A stretch of 64,000 bases of DNA from Streptomyces globisporus (GCA_014649555.1 BMTG01000010.1:124001-188000), one strand, 5' to 3'. Shown: positions 42,466 through 51,738, numbered from the stretch's first letter. Translations and numbers: made by a program. The notes: a model not told the origin generated them from the sequence alone.

Positions 42466-44241
42466 CTACTGGACCTTGTAGTCCTGGCCGAGCACCGCGG
42501 ACACGTCGGCGTTGGCGGCCGGCTCGCCCTTCTTCACATCGCCCGCGGAGAGACCCAGGGTCTTGGCCACCTCGACGGCCTTCTCCTTGTCCTCGGCGGA
42601 CCGGTAGAGGACGACGGACGACGCCTCGGCCCCGGCCTTGCCGCTGTCCACGAAGGCGTAACCGCCGTTGACCAGCTGGACCCGGGCGGCCTCGGCGGCT
42701 TTCTGGTTCCCGGTGGCGTTACGGACGGCGACCCGGAGCGGGGCCCCCTCCTCGGGGGCCTTCACCGTGCCGCCGAGGATGTCCTTGACGACGCCGCGGG
42801 TGTCCGCCTCGGTGAGCGTGCCGTCCTCCTGGACCGGCAGCAGGGCCGTCTTGTAGTCACCGACCTTGGCCCGCGAGGCCAGCTTGGCGAGCGAGGCCCC
42901 GAGGTCCTTCTCGGGCAGCGACGGGTCGAGCACCTGGAGCAGCGTCTCGATGGTGACGGTGGCCGCTTTGGGGTCCTCGGAGATCTTGCGCAGGGTGGCC
43001 CGCATGACCTCGCCGAAGCGGCTCAGCTGCTTGGCCTCGGGCTCGCCCTCCGCACGGTAGGTGGCGTACGCGACGGCCATCGGGCCGCTGAGCGTCTGGG
43101 CCTCGCCCTTGTTCACCAGGGGCGATTCGCCCTTCTTCGCGGCGGGCACCTCGGTGTCGGTGTCGACCTCGATGTTGCCGACCAGCTCGACGAGGTTCTC
43201 CAGGTACGGGGTGTCCAGCCGCCAGGTGCCGGTGATCCGGGTGCCGAGGAGGGTGTCGATCGCCTCCCGGGTGCCGGTCCTGCCGTCGTCCTCGACGGAC
43301 TTGCCGAGCGTGGTGGTGGTCCCGTCGTCGCCCGCGACGGCGAGGGAGTTGGGCAGCAGGACGGTGGTGCCCTGCTTGGTGGTGGTGTTGTCGACGAGCA
43401 GCGCCGTCGAGGTGCCGCCCTTCTTCGTGTCGTGCAGGTGCACCACGATCATGTCCCGCTGCTGGGCTCCGGCGGCGACGGCCTTCTTCTCGTCCGTTCC
43501 GGACAGGCCCGGGATCATGTCGGCGGACCACAGATAGCCGACCCCGCCGACGACGACGAGAACGGCGACGACTATCAGGGCGGCCATGCGGTTGCGGCCC
43601 TTGCGCCGGGCTTCCTCGCGCCGCTCGCTGCGGCTCTCGGTGAACTTCAGCCAGTCGATGACGTCTTCGGAGTCCTCGTCGGGCTCCTCGATGAACGAGA
43701 ACTGCTCGGTGCGGTAGTCCGGGGCGGGCTTGCGCTGCCCGGGAAGCGCGGCATCCGCCTCCGGCTCCGCCTCCTGCGGCGAGGCCTGCACGGGGGGCTG
43801 TTGCGGGGCCTGTTCCGGCGCGGGGGCGGCGCCCTGCTGCGGGATGCTCCAGTGCTCGCCGGTGTCGACCGCGGCGGGCTGCTGCCCGGTGGCGTAGCCG
43901 TAATCGGTGTAGGAGCCGTAGCCGTACCCCTGGTCGGCGCCCTGACCCTGCTGCGTCTGGCCCTGCTGGTGGCCCTGCTGGCCGGTGGCGTAGGGGTCGT
44001 AGCCCGGCTGCTGCTGAGGGTTGCCGTACGCGTCGTAGCCGTAGCCGTAACCGGTGGCTTCCTGGGTCTGGTGGCCCTGGCTCTGCTGGGCGGCGTAAGG
44101 GTCGTAGCCCTGGCCCTGCTGGTCGTAACCCTGCTGGTCCTGCTGCCCCTGCTGCTGGTAGACCGGCTGCCCGTACGCGTCGTAGCCGACGATCTGCGGC
44201 TCCTGGTAGTACGGGTCGTACGGGTTCTGTCGGTCGTTCAC
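42466..44241 (-). CDS. LytR-CpsA-Psr-related protein with LytR_C domain
   Basis: 591 residues. Residues 1-150 are a disordered, Gln/Tyr/Gly-rich stretch of GYDPYA- and GQQGHQQGQ-like repeats; one transmembrane helix (about 214-235, AALIVVAVLVVVGGVGYLW); an outside LCP-like domain (about 250-460); and a LytR_C domain (about 490-591, PLRVAVRNATGN). LCP enzymes attach wall glycopolymers to peptidoglycan. The usual conserved arginines (SIPRD-type motif) are not evident; the equivalent strand reads LLPNSLAV. From memory, the S. coelicolor gene in this context is pdtA (SCO2578), a glycopolymer transferase needed for sporulation. GTG 44241 has GAGAGGGG upstream. Confidence 0.8.
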   Translation of the reverse strand: MNDRQNPYDPYYQEPQIVGYDAYGQPVYQQQGQQDQQGYDQQGQGYDPYAAQQSQGHQTQEATGYGYGYDAYGNPQQQPGYDPYATGQQGHQQGQTQQGQGADQGYGYGSYTDYGYATGQQPAAVDTGEHWSIPQQGAAPAPEQAPQQPPVQASPQEAEPEADAALPGQRKPAPDYRTEQFSFIEEPDEDSEDVIDWLKFTESRSERREEARRKGRNRMAALIVVAVLVVVGGVGYLWSADMIPGLSGTDEKKAVAAGAQQRDMIVVHLHDTKKGGTSTALLVDNTTTKQGTTVLLPNSLAVAGDDGTTTTLGKSVEDDGRTGTREAIDTLLGTRITGTWRLDTPYLENLVELVGNIEVDTDTEVPAAKKGESPLVNKGEAQTLSGPMAVAYATYRAEGEPEAKQLSRFGEVMRATLRKISEDPKAATVTIETLLQVLDPSLPEKDLGASLAKLASRAKVGDYKTALLPVQEDGTLTEADTRGVVKDILGGTVKAPEEGAPLRVAVRNATGNQKAAEAARVQLVNGGYAFVDSGKAGAEASSVVLYRSAEDKEKAVEVAKTLGLSAGDVKKGEPAANADVSAVLGQDYKVQ

Positions 44242-44260
44242 CGGTGCCCCTCTCCGTGGC

Positions 44261-44878
44261 TCATTCGCCGCGGTACAGCTGGCGCTTGTCGATGTAGCGG
44301 ACCACGCCGTCCGGCACCAGGTACCAGACCGGCTCCCCCTGCGCGACCCTCTCACGGCAGTCCGTGGACGAGATCGCCAGCGCGGGCACCTCCACGAGGG
44401 AGACACCGCCCTCGGGCAGTCCGTCGTCCGTGAGCACATGACCCGGGCGGGTCACACCGATGAAGTGGGAGAGCGAGAACAGCTCCTCCGCGTCGCGCCA
44501 GGTGAGGATCTGAGCGAGCGCGTCGGCGCCGGTGATGAAGAAGAGGTCCGCGTCGCCGTGGACCTCGCGCAGGTCCCGCAGCGTATCGATGGTGTACGTC
44601 GGTCCGCCACGGTCGATGTCACTGCGGCTGACGGAGAACTGCGGGTTGGACGCGGTGGCGATGACCGTCATCAGATAACGGTCCTCGGCCGGGGAGACCT
44701 TCTTGTGGCTCTTCTGCCACGGCTGCCCGGTCGGCACGAAGACGACCTCGTCCAGATGGAACTGGGCGGCCACTTCACTGGCCGCCACCAGGTGTCCATG
44801 GTGGATCGGGTCGAATGTCCCGCCCATCACGCCGATACGGCGCTTGCCGGGGCCGGTAGGCACTTCCTGCTCTCCCAT
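44261..44878 (-). CDS. nadD: Nicotinate-mononucleotide adenylyltransferase
   Basis: 205 residues; makes deamido-NAD from nicotinate mononucleotide and [15 protein letters not shown] (nucleotidyltransferase HxGH), [20 protein letters not shown] and [10 protein letters not shown] (ISSTxxR) are all present. ATG 44878 (MGEQEV) is chosen over an in-frame 44899. It lies 19 bp upstream of the LCP gene, with rsfS beyond: the standard nadD-rsfS neighbourhood. Confidence 0.95.
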   Translation of the reverse strand: MGEQEVPTGPGKRRIGVMGGTFDPIHHGHLVAASEVAAQFHLDEVVFVPTGQPWQKSHKKVSPAEDRYLMTVIATASNPQFSVSRSDIDRGGPTYTIDTLRDLREVHGDADLFFITGADALAQILTWRDAEELFSLSHFIGVTRPGHVLTDDGLPEGGVSLVEVPALAISSTDCRERVAQGEPVWYLVPDGVVRYIDKRQLYRGE

Positions 44879-44916
44879 GCGTGCAGAGCCTACTGGCACA
44901 GCTGTACGCCCCCGGC

Positions 44917-45078
44917 TCAGCGGTCGCGGTTGAAGCTGATGGTGATGAACAGAAGCAGCATCAGCGCGACAAAGGCCCCGGCGCCGACGAAGTAGGGGTT
45001 GAGGCTTTCGTGGTTGCCGCCGCCTTCGCCCCCGGAGGCGAGAGTGACCAGCTGGTGAGTGGTGCTCGTGAGGCTCAT
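44917..45078 (-). CDS. Single-pass small membrane protein (53 residues)
   Basis: Short ORF starting [20 protein letters not shown]. Hydrophobic helix [19 protein letters not shown], ending FNRDR. Good codon bias and its place in the nadD unit support it. I recall small proteins of this type beside nadD in other Streptomyces. Function unknown. Confidence 0.75.
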   Translation of the reverse strand: MSLTSTTHQLVTLASGGEGGGNHESLNPYFVGAGAFVALMLLLFITISFNRDR

Positions 45079-45162
45079 CTTCGGCAGGACCTATCGATCG
45101 TGAGTCGGAAGGAAGACGTCGGGGCCATCGTATGCGGGACCCTCGGGCACGCTCACGGCGAC

Positions 45163-45315
45163 TCAGTCGTTGTTGTCGTCGTTGCGGTATCCACGCAGCA
45201 GGAACCAGGCGAGCAGCACCGCTCCGAGGATCGAGACGAGCAGCACGATCCGGAGGGTGTCACCCGGTCCCTGCTCCTGGGACGCGGCAGCGAGCAGTAC
45301 GGCGGTGTGCGGCAT
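45163..45315 (-). CDS. Single-pass small membrane protein (50 residues)
   Basis: ORF starting [19 protein letters not shown] with GAGGAG upstream. One hydrophobic helix ([19 protein letters not shown]) and a polar tail [10 protein letters not shown]. It resembles the 53-residue neighbour in layout (short outside N-terminus, helix, charged C-terminus), which suggests a paired role or common origin. Function unknown. Confidence 0.72.
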   Translation of the reverse strand: MPHTAVLLAAASQEQGPGDTLRIVLLVSILGAVLLAWFLLRGYRNDDNND

Positions 45316-45426
45316 TTCGGGCGCTCCTCAAAGTTATCCACAGCCCCCCGCACACCGTAGCGCCAGCGCATACGCTGGCTTTTGTCCGGGGGACGAGCGA
45401 CGTCTCGTACGAACAGGGGGCCATCC

Positions 45427-46533
45427 ATGACCGACAACAGTCACGAGAACGTGCCGAGCAGGGCGCGTCGGCGATTTCCCGGGATCTCCTCCCGGGCCTA
45501 CGAGCACCCCGCCGACCGCTCGGCCCTGGTGGCCCTGCGCAAGCTGACCGGGTTCGACACCGTGTTCAAGGCGCTCAGCGGGCTGCTCCCGGAGCGGAGC
45601 CTGCGGCTGCTCTTCCTCTCCGATTCCGTCCGGGTGAGCGACGCGCAGTTCGCCCATCTCAACGACATGCTGCGCGACGCGTGTTACATCCTGGACCTGG
45701 AGAAGGTCCCGCCGATGTATGTGAAGCAGGACCCGCAGCCCAACGCGATGTGCATCGGTCTCGACGAGCCGATCATCGTGGTGACCACGGGCCTGGTCGA
45801 ACTGCTCGACGAGGAGGAGATGCGGGCGGTGGTGGGCCACGAGGTGGGCCACGCCCTCTCCGGTCACTCGGTGTACCGGACGATACTGCTCTTCCTGACC
45901 AACCTCGCCGTGAAGGTCGCGTGGATCCCGCTGGGCAATGTGGCGATCATGGCGATCGTGACGGCGCTGCGCGAGTGGTTCCGTAAGTCGGAGCTGTCCG
46001 CGGACCGGGCCGGGCTGCTGGTGGGCCAGGACACCCAGGCCTCGATGCGCGGCCTGATGAAGATCGCGGGCGGCAACCACCTCCACGAGATGAATGTGGA
46101 CGCCTTCCTCGCCCAGGCCGACGAGTACGAGAAGAGCGGCGACCTCCGCGACTCCGTCCTCAAGATCCTCAATGTGCTGCCCCGGACGCACCCGTTCACC
46201 GCCGTGCGGGCCGCCGAGCTGAAGAAGTGGTCGGAGACCCGGGACTTCCAGCGGATCATGGACGGCCACTACCCCCGGCGCGACGAGGACAAGGACACCT
46301 CGGTGACCGACTCGTTCCGGGAGTCCGCGTCGCACTACGCGGACACGGTGCGCACCAGCAAGGACCCGCTGATGAAGCTGGTGGGCGACATCGCCGGGGG
46401 CGCGGGGGACCTGGGCGGCAAGCTGCGCGACAAGTTCACCGGAGGCGGCTCCGGCGGCGGCTCCGCTACGGGCGGGGAGTCCGGTCGGCCTCAGGACCCG
46501 GAGGAGGGGAGCTCGGGGCCGTCGAAGGGCTGA
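45427..46533 (+). CDS. M48-family metallopeptidase
   Basis: 368 residues. Zinc protease signature VVGHEVGHALSGH (His138, Glu139, His142) with a downstream Glu in KSELSADRAG. A hydrophobic segment (ILLFLTNLAVKVAWIPLGNVAIMAIV) follows the motif, as in HtpX/Ste24-type membrane peptidases. The C-terminus is Gly/Ser-rich and disordered. Substrates unknown; likely membrane-protein quality control. ATG 45427 has AGGGGG upstream. Its 3' end overlaps the convergent gene by 68 bp. Confidence 0.88.
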   Translation: MTDNSHENVPSRARRRFPGISSRAYEHPADRSALVALRKLTGFDTVFKALSGLLPERSLRLLFLSDSVRVSDAQFAHLNDMLRDACYILDLEKVPPMYVKQDPQPNAMCIGLDEPIIVVTTGLVELLDEEEMRAVVGHEVGHALSGHSVYRTILLFLTNLAVKVAWIPLGNVAIMAIVTALREWFRKSELSADRAGLLVGQDTQASMRGLMKIAGGNHLHEMNVDAFLAQADEYEKSGDLRDSVLKILNVLPRTHPFTAVRAAELKKWSETRDFQRIMDGHYPRRDEDKDTSVTDSFRESASHYADTVRTSKDPLMKLVGDIAGGAGDLGGKLRDKFTGGGSGGGSATGGESGRPQDPEEGSSGPSKG

Positions 46534-47596
46534 CGGCCGCCAGGGTCCCGCACAGGGCCGCCGTGGGCGGGCCGGAGGCGTACGGGTCGGTGGCGGCGGG
46601 ACCGCGGGCGTCCGCCTTCTCCCCGGCCAGGAGGGGGCGGAGCATCCCGGTCGCGTCGGCCGAGCAGGACTGCGGCCCGGCCTGGACATGGGCGGTGCGC
46701 ACCTCCAGGCGGTGCAGCCGCAGGTCCTCCCGGTCGAAGCGGAAGTGCAGCTCGCGCCGCACGGTGAACAGGGACGCGCCGTCCTTGCGCGGGGGCCCTT
46801 CCGCCGGGCGCAGGGCGTAGGTGAAGGTGTGGTCCGAGACGACGCCGAGGACGCCCGCCGCCTCCTCCTCGTAACGGAGGGTGCCCTGGACCCGGACCTG
46901 CGGGTCCGCGAGCTCCACCCGCTCCGGGTCGAAGCGGACCAGCCAGCCGGTGGCGGCGTGGCTCCCGTCGTCCGCCGGGTCGCTCAGGCTCCGTTCGAAC
47001 TGGGTGCGCTGGTCCGGGTCGATGAGGTGCTCCACGGGCCGGCGTACGGAGCCGGTGAGGACGTCGGGGTTCAGGGACGACTCCACCAGGTAGTCCTTGA
47101 CGGTGGCGAGCGCGGCGGTGATCTGGCTGTCGGAGAAGTTCTGGGTGCGCTTAACGGCGGGGAAGTTGATGCCCTCCGCGCCCGTGCGGAATCCGGAGAC
47201 CGGCTCGGCCCGGTACAGCTGCTCGGGTGATCCCCCCGGTACGGCGCCCCGGGGGGCCAGGGGGATGACGGTGGTCCGCAGGGGTTCGGCGCGTCGGAGG
47301 GCCGGCTGGGGATACGGGCTGCGGAATCCGATGTAGACGGCCACGGCGAAGGCCAGAGCGATGAGGACGACCAGGGCTATGGCGGCCCGGGAGCCGCCTC
47401 CGCCGCGGACGGGCGGCTGCTCCTCGGGCACGGTGCGGACGGCGCGGGCGTGGTCGCCCATCCGTTCCTGCGCCGAGTACTCCCGCATCCGGGCAGCCTG
47501 GATGAACGATTCGTCGAAGACGAGCGAGCGGTATTCGTCCTCGCCGCCCGCGGGGTTCTCGGGCGGGCCGTCCGGCGGTTCTGAGCGGCCTGTCAT
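46466..47596 (-). CDS. Single-pass membrane protein, unknown function
   Basis: 376 residues. The cytoplasmic N-terminus has EYRSLVFDESFIQAARMREYSAQERM (residues about 20-45); one transmembrane helix (about 70-92, AAIALVVLIALAFAVAVYIGF); then a 280-residue outside domain with mixed beta strands (TGWLVRFDPERVELADP, LFTVRRELHFRFDRED), and a Pro-rich end. ATG 47596 is preceded by GGGAGAGAAG. It shares the N-terminal motif with the next gene and may have arisen by duplication. The tail overlaps the M48 gene on the other strand. Confidence 0.78.
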   Translation of the reverse strand: MTGRSEPPDGPPENPAGGEDEYRSLVFDESFIQAARMREYSAQERMGDHARAVRTVPEEQPPVRGGGGSRAAIALVVLIALAFAVAVYIGFRSPYPQPALRRAEPLRTTVIPLAPRGAVPGGSPEQLYRAEPVSGFRTGAEGINFPAVKRTQNFSDSQITAALATVKDYLVESSLNPDVLTGSVRRPVEHLIDPDQRTQFERSLSDPADDGSHAATGWLVRFDPERVELADPQVRVQGTLRYEEEAAGVLGVVSDHTFTYALRPAEGPPRKDGASLFTVRRELHFRFDREDLRLHRLEVRTAHVQAGPQSCSADATGMLRPLLAGEKADARGPAATDPYASGPPTAALCGTLAAVSPSTAPSSPPPGPEADRTPRP

Positions 47597-47845
47597 GACT
47601 TCTCTCCCGATCTCCACACCGGTCGGTTCGGTGCGCAACGGTCTGCTTCGGCCGAGCGGGGCGTGCGGCAGCGAGAAGCCCCCCTGGGAACGAGGGGTCA
47701 CATCTTCAGGGTAGGTCGATTGCGGTCCGTGTAAACGCGGAGACCGCCGGGAACTGCGGAGGCGACGGGGACCGCCGTCGGCGAACGGGTGACGGGAGCG
47801 GGCAGAGAGCCCGGGTCCTCGGGGGCCGGCCGCCCGGCGGCCGGC

Positions 47846-48430
47846 TCAGGGCACCCGTGGCTCGGCGGAGACCACGGGGCGGGAGTAGTCGGCGGAGGCC
47901 GACGGGGCGGCCCCGGGCTTGTCCACACCGCTGCTGGCGGGGGGCGGCACCTGGTCCTGGCGGTTGTTCGACGCGCCCCGGTAGACCGCCGTGAACGCGA
48001 GGGAGACCATGCCGACGCCCATCACCACGGCGAGCAGCCAGGCGACCGGCCGGTGCCAGCGGGCGGAGTTGCGGTAGGGGCGCAGGGAGCCGCCGTGGCG
48101 GCCGTAGGGCCCTGGGCTGTCGCCGTCGTCCGCGAAGGCGTCGTCCGGGTCGTAGTCGAGGTCCTGGGGGTCGTGGTAGCCCCGGGAGCCGCCGTAGCCG
48201 TATGCGTCGTCGTCGGCGCGACGGGTGCGGCGGGCGCGGGCCGCGTCGGCTTCGGCACGGGCCTCGGCGGCGGCGAGCAGGCGCTCCACGGCGGTGGGTT
48301 CGTGGACGGGCGCCGACCGGACGAAGTCCTCGTCGAACACCACGGAGGCGAAGTCCTCGTCCGCGCCCCCGCGGTCGTCGTCGGGCTCCCAGCCGTCAGG
48401 AAACGGCTTGCCCCCCACGTCGTCCGGCAC
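47846..48430 (-). CDS. Single-pass membrane protein sharing the FDExF motif, unknown function
   Basis: 194 residues from a GTG at 48430. The acidic cytoplasmic N-terminus includes DFASVVFDEDFVRSAPVHEPTAVERLLAA-like sequence matching the neighbour; a long Asp/Tyr/Gly-rich linker; one helix (about 140-162, VAWLLAVVMGVGMVSLAFTAVY) and a short Ser/Pro outside tail. From memory, the equivalent S. coelicolor protein (SCO2584) was linked to the spore-wall (Mre) machinery, which would fit the wall-polymer genes nearby; treat this as tentative. Confidence 0.75.
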   Translation of the reverse strand: MPDDVGGKPFPDGWEPDDDRGGADEDFASVVFDEDFVRSAPVHEPTAVERLLAAAEARAEADAARARRTRRADDDAYGYGGSRGYHDPQDLDYDPDDAFADDGDSPGPYGRHGGSLRPYRNSARWHRPVAWLLAVVMGVGMVSLAFTAVYRGASNNRQDQVPPPASSGVDKPGAAPSASADYSRPVVSAEPRVP

Positions 48431-48477
48431 GGTTTCAGCGTAGCCGGGCCGGGACCTTTTGGGCAGGGACCCCGCAA

Positions 48478-48517
48478 ACTCCCCCGGATCGATGCGGACT
48501 CCCCCGGATCGATCCGG
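48478..48517. repeat. Two tandem 20-bp units
   Basis: ACTCCCCCGGATCGATGCGG is followed at once by the same unit with one change (C for G near the end). They lie between the membrane-protein gene start and the proA terminator. Confidence 0.85.
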
Positions 48518-48527
48518 AGGGGACACG

Positions 48528-48562
48528 CGGTCGGCCCCCTTCCAGGTGAAGGAGGCCGACCG
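48528..48562 (-). terminator. Terminator after proA
   Basis: CGGTCGGCC / GGCCGACCG arms with an inner CCTT / AAGG stem, 15-49 bp past the proA stop codon. Confidence 0.75.
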
Positions 48563-48576
48563 GGGAGACCTAGGGT

Positions 48577-49860
48577 CTAGCGGGTGTGGCCGTCGCCCGT
48601 GACGATGTACTTCGTCGAGGTCAGCTCGGGCAGGCCCATCGGGCCGCGGGCGTGCAGCTTCTGGGTGGAGATGCCGATCTCGGCACCGAAGCCGAACTGC
48701 CCGCCGTCCGTGAAGCGGGTGGAGGCGTTCACGGCGACCGTGGTCGAATCGACCAATTGGGTGAACCGGCGGGCGGCGGCCTGCGAGGTGGTGACGATCG
48801 CCTCGGTGTGGCCGGAGGACCAGAGCCGGATGTGGGCGACCGCCGCGTCCAGGGAGTCGACGACCGCCGCGGCGATGTCGTAGGAGAGGTATTCGGTCTC
48901 CCAGTCCTCCGTCGTCGCCGGGACCACGGTGGCCTTCGAGCTCTCGGCGCGGGCGAGGACGTGTTCGTCGCCGTGGACGGTGACCCCGGCCTCGGCCAGC
49001 GCGTTCAGGGCGAGCGGCAGGAAGTCGTCCGCCACGTCCTTGTGGACGAGCAGGGTCTCGGCCGCGTTGCAGACGCTCGGGCGCTGGGCCTTGGAGTTGA
49101 TCAGGATGTCCACGGCCATGGCCAGGTCCGTCTGCGCGTCGACGTAGACGTGGCAGTTGCCGGTGCCCGTCTCGATGACGGGGACGGTGGACTGCTCGAC
49201 GACCGTGCGGATCAGCGAGGCGCCGCCGCGCGGGATGAGGACGTCGACGAGGCCGCGGGCGCGCATGAGTTCCGTCACGGAGTCACGGCTCTCGCCCGGG
49301 ACGAGCTGTACCGCGTCGGCGGGGAGGCCGGAGCCGCCGACCGCGTCGCGCAGAACGCGGACGAGCGCGGTGTTGGAGGCGTAGGCGGAGGAGGAGCCGC
49401 GCAGCAGGACCGCGTTGCCGGACTTCAGGCAGAGGGCGGCGGCGTCGACGGTGACGTTGGGCCGGGCCTCGTAGATGATGCCGACCACGCCGAGGGGGAC
49501 CCGGACCTGGCGGAGGTCGATGCCGTTGGGGAGGGTCGAGCCGCGCACCACTTCGCCGACCGGGTCGGGGAGGGCAGCGACGTCCCGTACGTCGGCGGCG
49601 ATGGCGCGGATGCGGTCCGGCGTGAGGGTCAGGCGGTCGATGATGCCGTCGCTCGTCCCGGCCTCGCGGGCGCGCTCGATGTCCTTCGCGTTGGCCTCGA
49701 CGATCTCGGCGGTCCGCACTTCCAGGGCGTCGGCGATGGCCAGCAGCGCGTCGTCCTTGGCCGCGCGCGGGAGGGGCGCGATGTCGGCGGCGGCGGCGCG
49801 GGCCCGGTAGGCGGCCTGCGTGACCGGGGAGAGGTTGTCGTAGGGCGAGAGCGTGGTCAT
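48577..49860 (-). CDS. proA: Glutamate-5-semialdehyde dehydrogenase (gamma-glutamyl phosphate reductase)
   Basis: 427 residues, second step of proline synthesis, NADPH-dependent. Signatures are [33 protein letters not shown], the catalytic Cys region [17 protein letters not shown] and the C-terminal [28 protein letters not shown] 49860 is chosen because family similarity begins there; no strong Shine-Dalgarno, and a perfect inverted repeat abuts the start codon. proB lies about 0.7 kb upstream with a small unknown gene between. Confidence 0.96.
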   Translation of the reverse strand: MTTLSPYDNLSPVTQAAYRARAAAADIAPLPRAAKDDALLAIADALEVRTAEIVEANAKDIERAREAGTSDGIIDRLTLTPDRIRAIAADVRDVAALPDPVGEVVRGSTLPNGIDLRQVRVPLGVVGIIYEARPNVTVDAAALCLKSGNAVLLRGSSSAYASNTALVRVLRDAVGGSGLPADAVQLVPGESRDSVTELMRARGLVDVLIPRGGASLIRTVVEQSTVPVIETGTGNCHVYVDAQTDLAMAVDILINSKAQRPSVCNAAETLLVHKDVADDFLPLALNALAEAGVTVHGDEHVLARAESSKATVVPATTEDWETEYLSYDIAAAVVDSLDAAVAHIRLWSSGHTEAIVTTSQAAARRFTQLVDSTTVAVNASTRFTDGGQFGFGAEIGISTQKLHARGPMGLPELTSTKYIVTGDGHTR

Positions 49861-49889
49861 GCCCGCAGAGTAATGCGCGCTCTGCGGGC
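49861..49889 (-). promoter_or_regulatory. Perfect inverted repeat immediately before the proA start codon
   Basis: GCCCGCAGAG, nine bases, CTCTGCGGGC: 10-bp arms ending directly at the ATG. In RNA it would form a hairpin covering the ribosome-binding zone. As DNA it has the size of a dimeric repressor site. Either way it is placed to control proA. Confidence 0.6.
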
Positions 49890-49964
49890 ATCCGTCACGT
49901 ATCCCGTGATGCGAGACGGCCGGCCGAGGGCCGGACGTCTCCACCGGGATGACCGGCGGGGCCG

Positions 49965-50456
49965 TCAGTACGGGTGGACGCCCACGGGGGAGGCGGGCGG
50001 CGGCCCGTAGCCCTCGGCGACCCGCAGGTGGTAGGTCTCGCGGTCGATGACTTCGAGGCCGACGATCTCCCAGGGCGGGAGCCGGGCGCTGGAGCGGTGC
50101 TCGCCCCACAACCGCAGTGCGACGGCGGCCGCGTCGTGCAGGTCGCGGGCCTCTTCCCAGTAGCGGATCTCCGCGTGGTCGCCCGCGTAGCGGCTGGTCA
50201 GCAGGAAGGGGTGGTCGTGCGCGAGCTGTTCCAGGCCGCGTCTGATCTCGGCGAGCGGAGTCTCGGTGCCCGACACACTGAGGGTGATGTGCCAGAGTCT
50301 CGACTGCGGGGACTCCTCCTTCGCCGTCGTGACCGGCTCCCGTTCGGCGGTGTCCGACGGAAGGGGATTCCGGTCGAAATCCGCCCCCGCTCCGACACTC
50401 GTCAGGGCGCGGTTGGCCGTGCCTCGGGGCGGCGCCCCCGGGCGCGCTCGTCTCAC
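49965..50456 (-). CDS. Small protein of unknown function
   Basis: 163 residues. GTG 50456 is chosen because AGGAGG lies 6 bases before it; the longer frame to 51017 overlaps proB in another frame. A basic, probably disordered N-terminus (1-55) is followed by a compact alpha/beta domain with [47 protein letters not shown]-like sequence and [20 protein letters not shown]. No known domain recognised. Placed between proB and proA on the same strand. Confidence 0.7.
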   Translation of the reverse strand: MRRARPGAPPRGTANRALTSVGAGADFDRNPLPSDTAEREPVTTAKEESPQSRLWHITLSVSGTETPLAEIRRGLEQLAHDHPFLLTSRYAGDHAEIRYWEEARDLHDAAAVALRLWGEHRSSARLPPWEIVGLEVIDRETYHLRVAEGYGPPPASPVGVHPY

Positions 50457-50583
50457 CGGCGGCCTCCTGTGGTGTGTTGCTGTCCGGTCCCCTGTTTCCC
50501 CACTACAAAGTGGACCAGTCCACAGCCGGGCGTGGGGTGGTTTTGGTGAAGGTCCCCGCCGAAGAGCCGGACTTTCAGCCGTT

Positions 50584-51738
50584 TCAGGGGGTGAGGCGCG
50601 GCGTGAGAATGACCAGATCGTCCCTGTGTACGACCTCGCGCTCGTAGGCGGGTCCCAGTTCACGGGCCAGGTCCCGGGTGGAGCGGCCGAGCAGCTGAGG
50701 GATCTCCTTGGCATCGAAGTTGACGAGTCCGCGGGCGATCGGGGTGCCGTGCGGATCGCGCAGCTCGACCGGGTCGCCGGCGCTGAACTCGCCCTCGACG
50801 CCGGAGATTCCGGCGGGCAGCAGCGAGGTGCGCCGTTCCACGACGGCCCGTACGGCGCCGTCGTCGAGGGTGAGCGCACCCTGCGGGGTGGAGGCGTGGG
50901 CCAGCCAGAGGAGCCGGTCGGCGGAGCGGCGGCCGGTGCGGTGGAAGTACGTGCCGGTGTCGCGGCCCGCGAGGGCGTCGGCGGCGCGGCTGGCGGAGGT
51001 GAGGACGACGGGGACACCTGCGGCGGTGGCGATGTTGGCGGCCTCGACCTTGGTGACCATGCCGCCGGTGCCCACGCCCGCCTTCCCGGCGCTGCCGATG
51101 GTGACGCCGGCCAGGTCGTCGGGGCCGGTGACCTCGGCGATCCGGGAGGCGCCGGGGGTGCCGGGCGGTCCGTCGTAGAGACCGTCCACGTCGGAGAGCA
51201 GGACGAGGAGGTCGGCGTGGACGAGGTGGGCGACGAGGGCGGCGAGCCGGTCGTTGTCGCCGAAGCGGATCTCGTCGGTGGCGACGGTGTCGTTCTCGTT
51301 GACGACGGGGACGGCGCCCATCTCCAGGAGCTTGTCCAGGGTGCTGTAGGCGTTGCGGTAGTGGCCGCGGCGGCTGGTGTCGTCGGCGGTGAGGAGGACC
51401 TGGCCGACGCGGACGCCGTAGCGGGCGAACGAGGCGGTGTAGCGGGCCACGAGGAGGCCCTGTCCGACGCTGGCGGCCGCCTGCTGGCGGGCCAGGTCCT
51501 TGGGCCGGCGGACGAGGCCGAGCGGGGCGAGTCCGGCGGCGATGGCTCCGCTGGAGACGAGGACGACCTCGCGTTCGCCGCCGTCCCTGACCTTGGCCAG
51601 GACGTCGACGAGGGCGTCGACCCGGTCGGCGTCGAGGCCGCCGGAGGCGGTGGTGAGCGAGGAGGAGCCGACCTTGACGACGACTCTGCGGGCGCCGGTC
51701 ACCGCCGACTCGCGGCCCGACGGCCTCTGCTCTGCCAC
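50584..51738 (-). CDS. proB: Glutamate 5-kinase
   Basis: 384 residues, first committed step of proline synthesis, feedback-inhibited by proline in the family. Amino-acid-kinase domain (1-265): VVVKVGSSSLT, LVSSGAIAAGL, VPVVNENDTVATDEIRFGDND and GTGGMVTKVEAA. C-terminal PUA domain (about 285-384). GTG 51738 has AGGAAG upstream; a second GTG at SAVTGARR is possible. Classical obg-proB-proA order, with wall-polymer genes inserted between obg and proB. Confidence 0.95.
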   Translation of the reverse strand: MAEQRPSGRESAVTGARRVVVKVGSSSLTTASGGLDADRVDALVDVLAKVRDGGEREVVLVSSGAIAAGLAPLGLVRRPKDLARQQAAASVGQGLLVARYTASFARYGVRVGQVLLTADDTSRRGHYRNAYSTLDKLLEMGAVPVVNENDTVATDEIRFGDNDRLAALVAHLVHADLLVLLSDVDGLYDGPPGTPGASRIAEVTGPDDLAGVTIGSAGKAGVGTGGMVTKVEAANIATAAGVPVVLTSASRAADALAGRDTGTYFHRTGRRSADRLLWLAHASTPQGALTLDDGAVRAVVERRTSLLPAGISGVEGEFSAGDPVELRDPHGTPIARGLVNFDAKEIPQLLGRSTRDLARELGPAYEREVVHRDDLVILTPRLTP

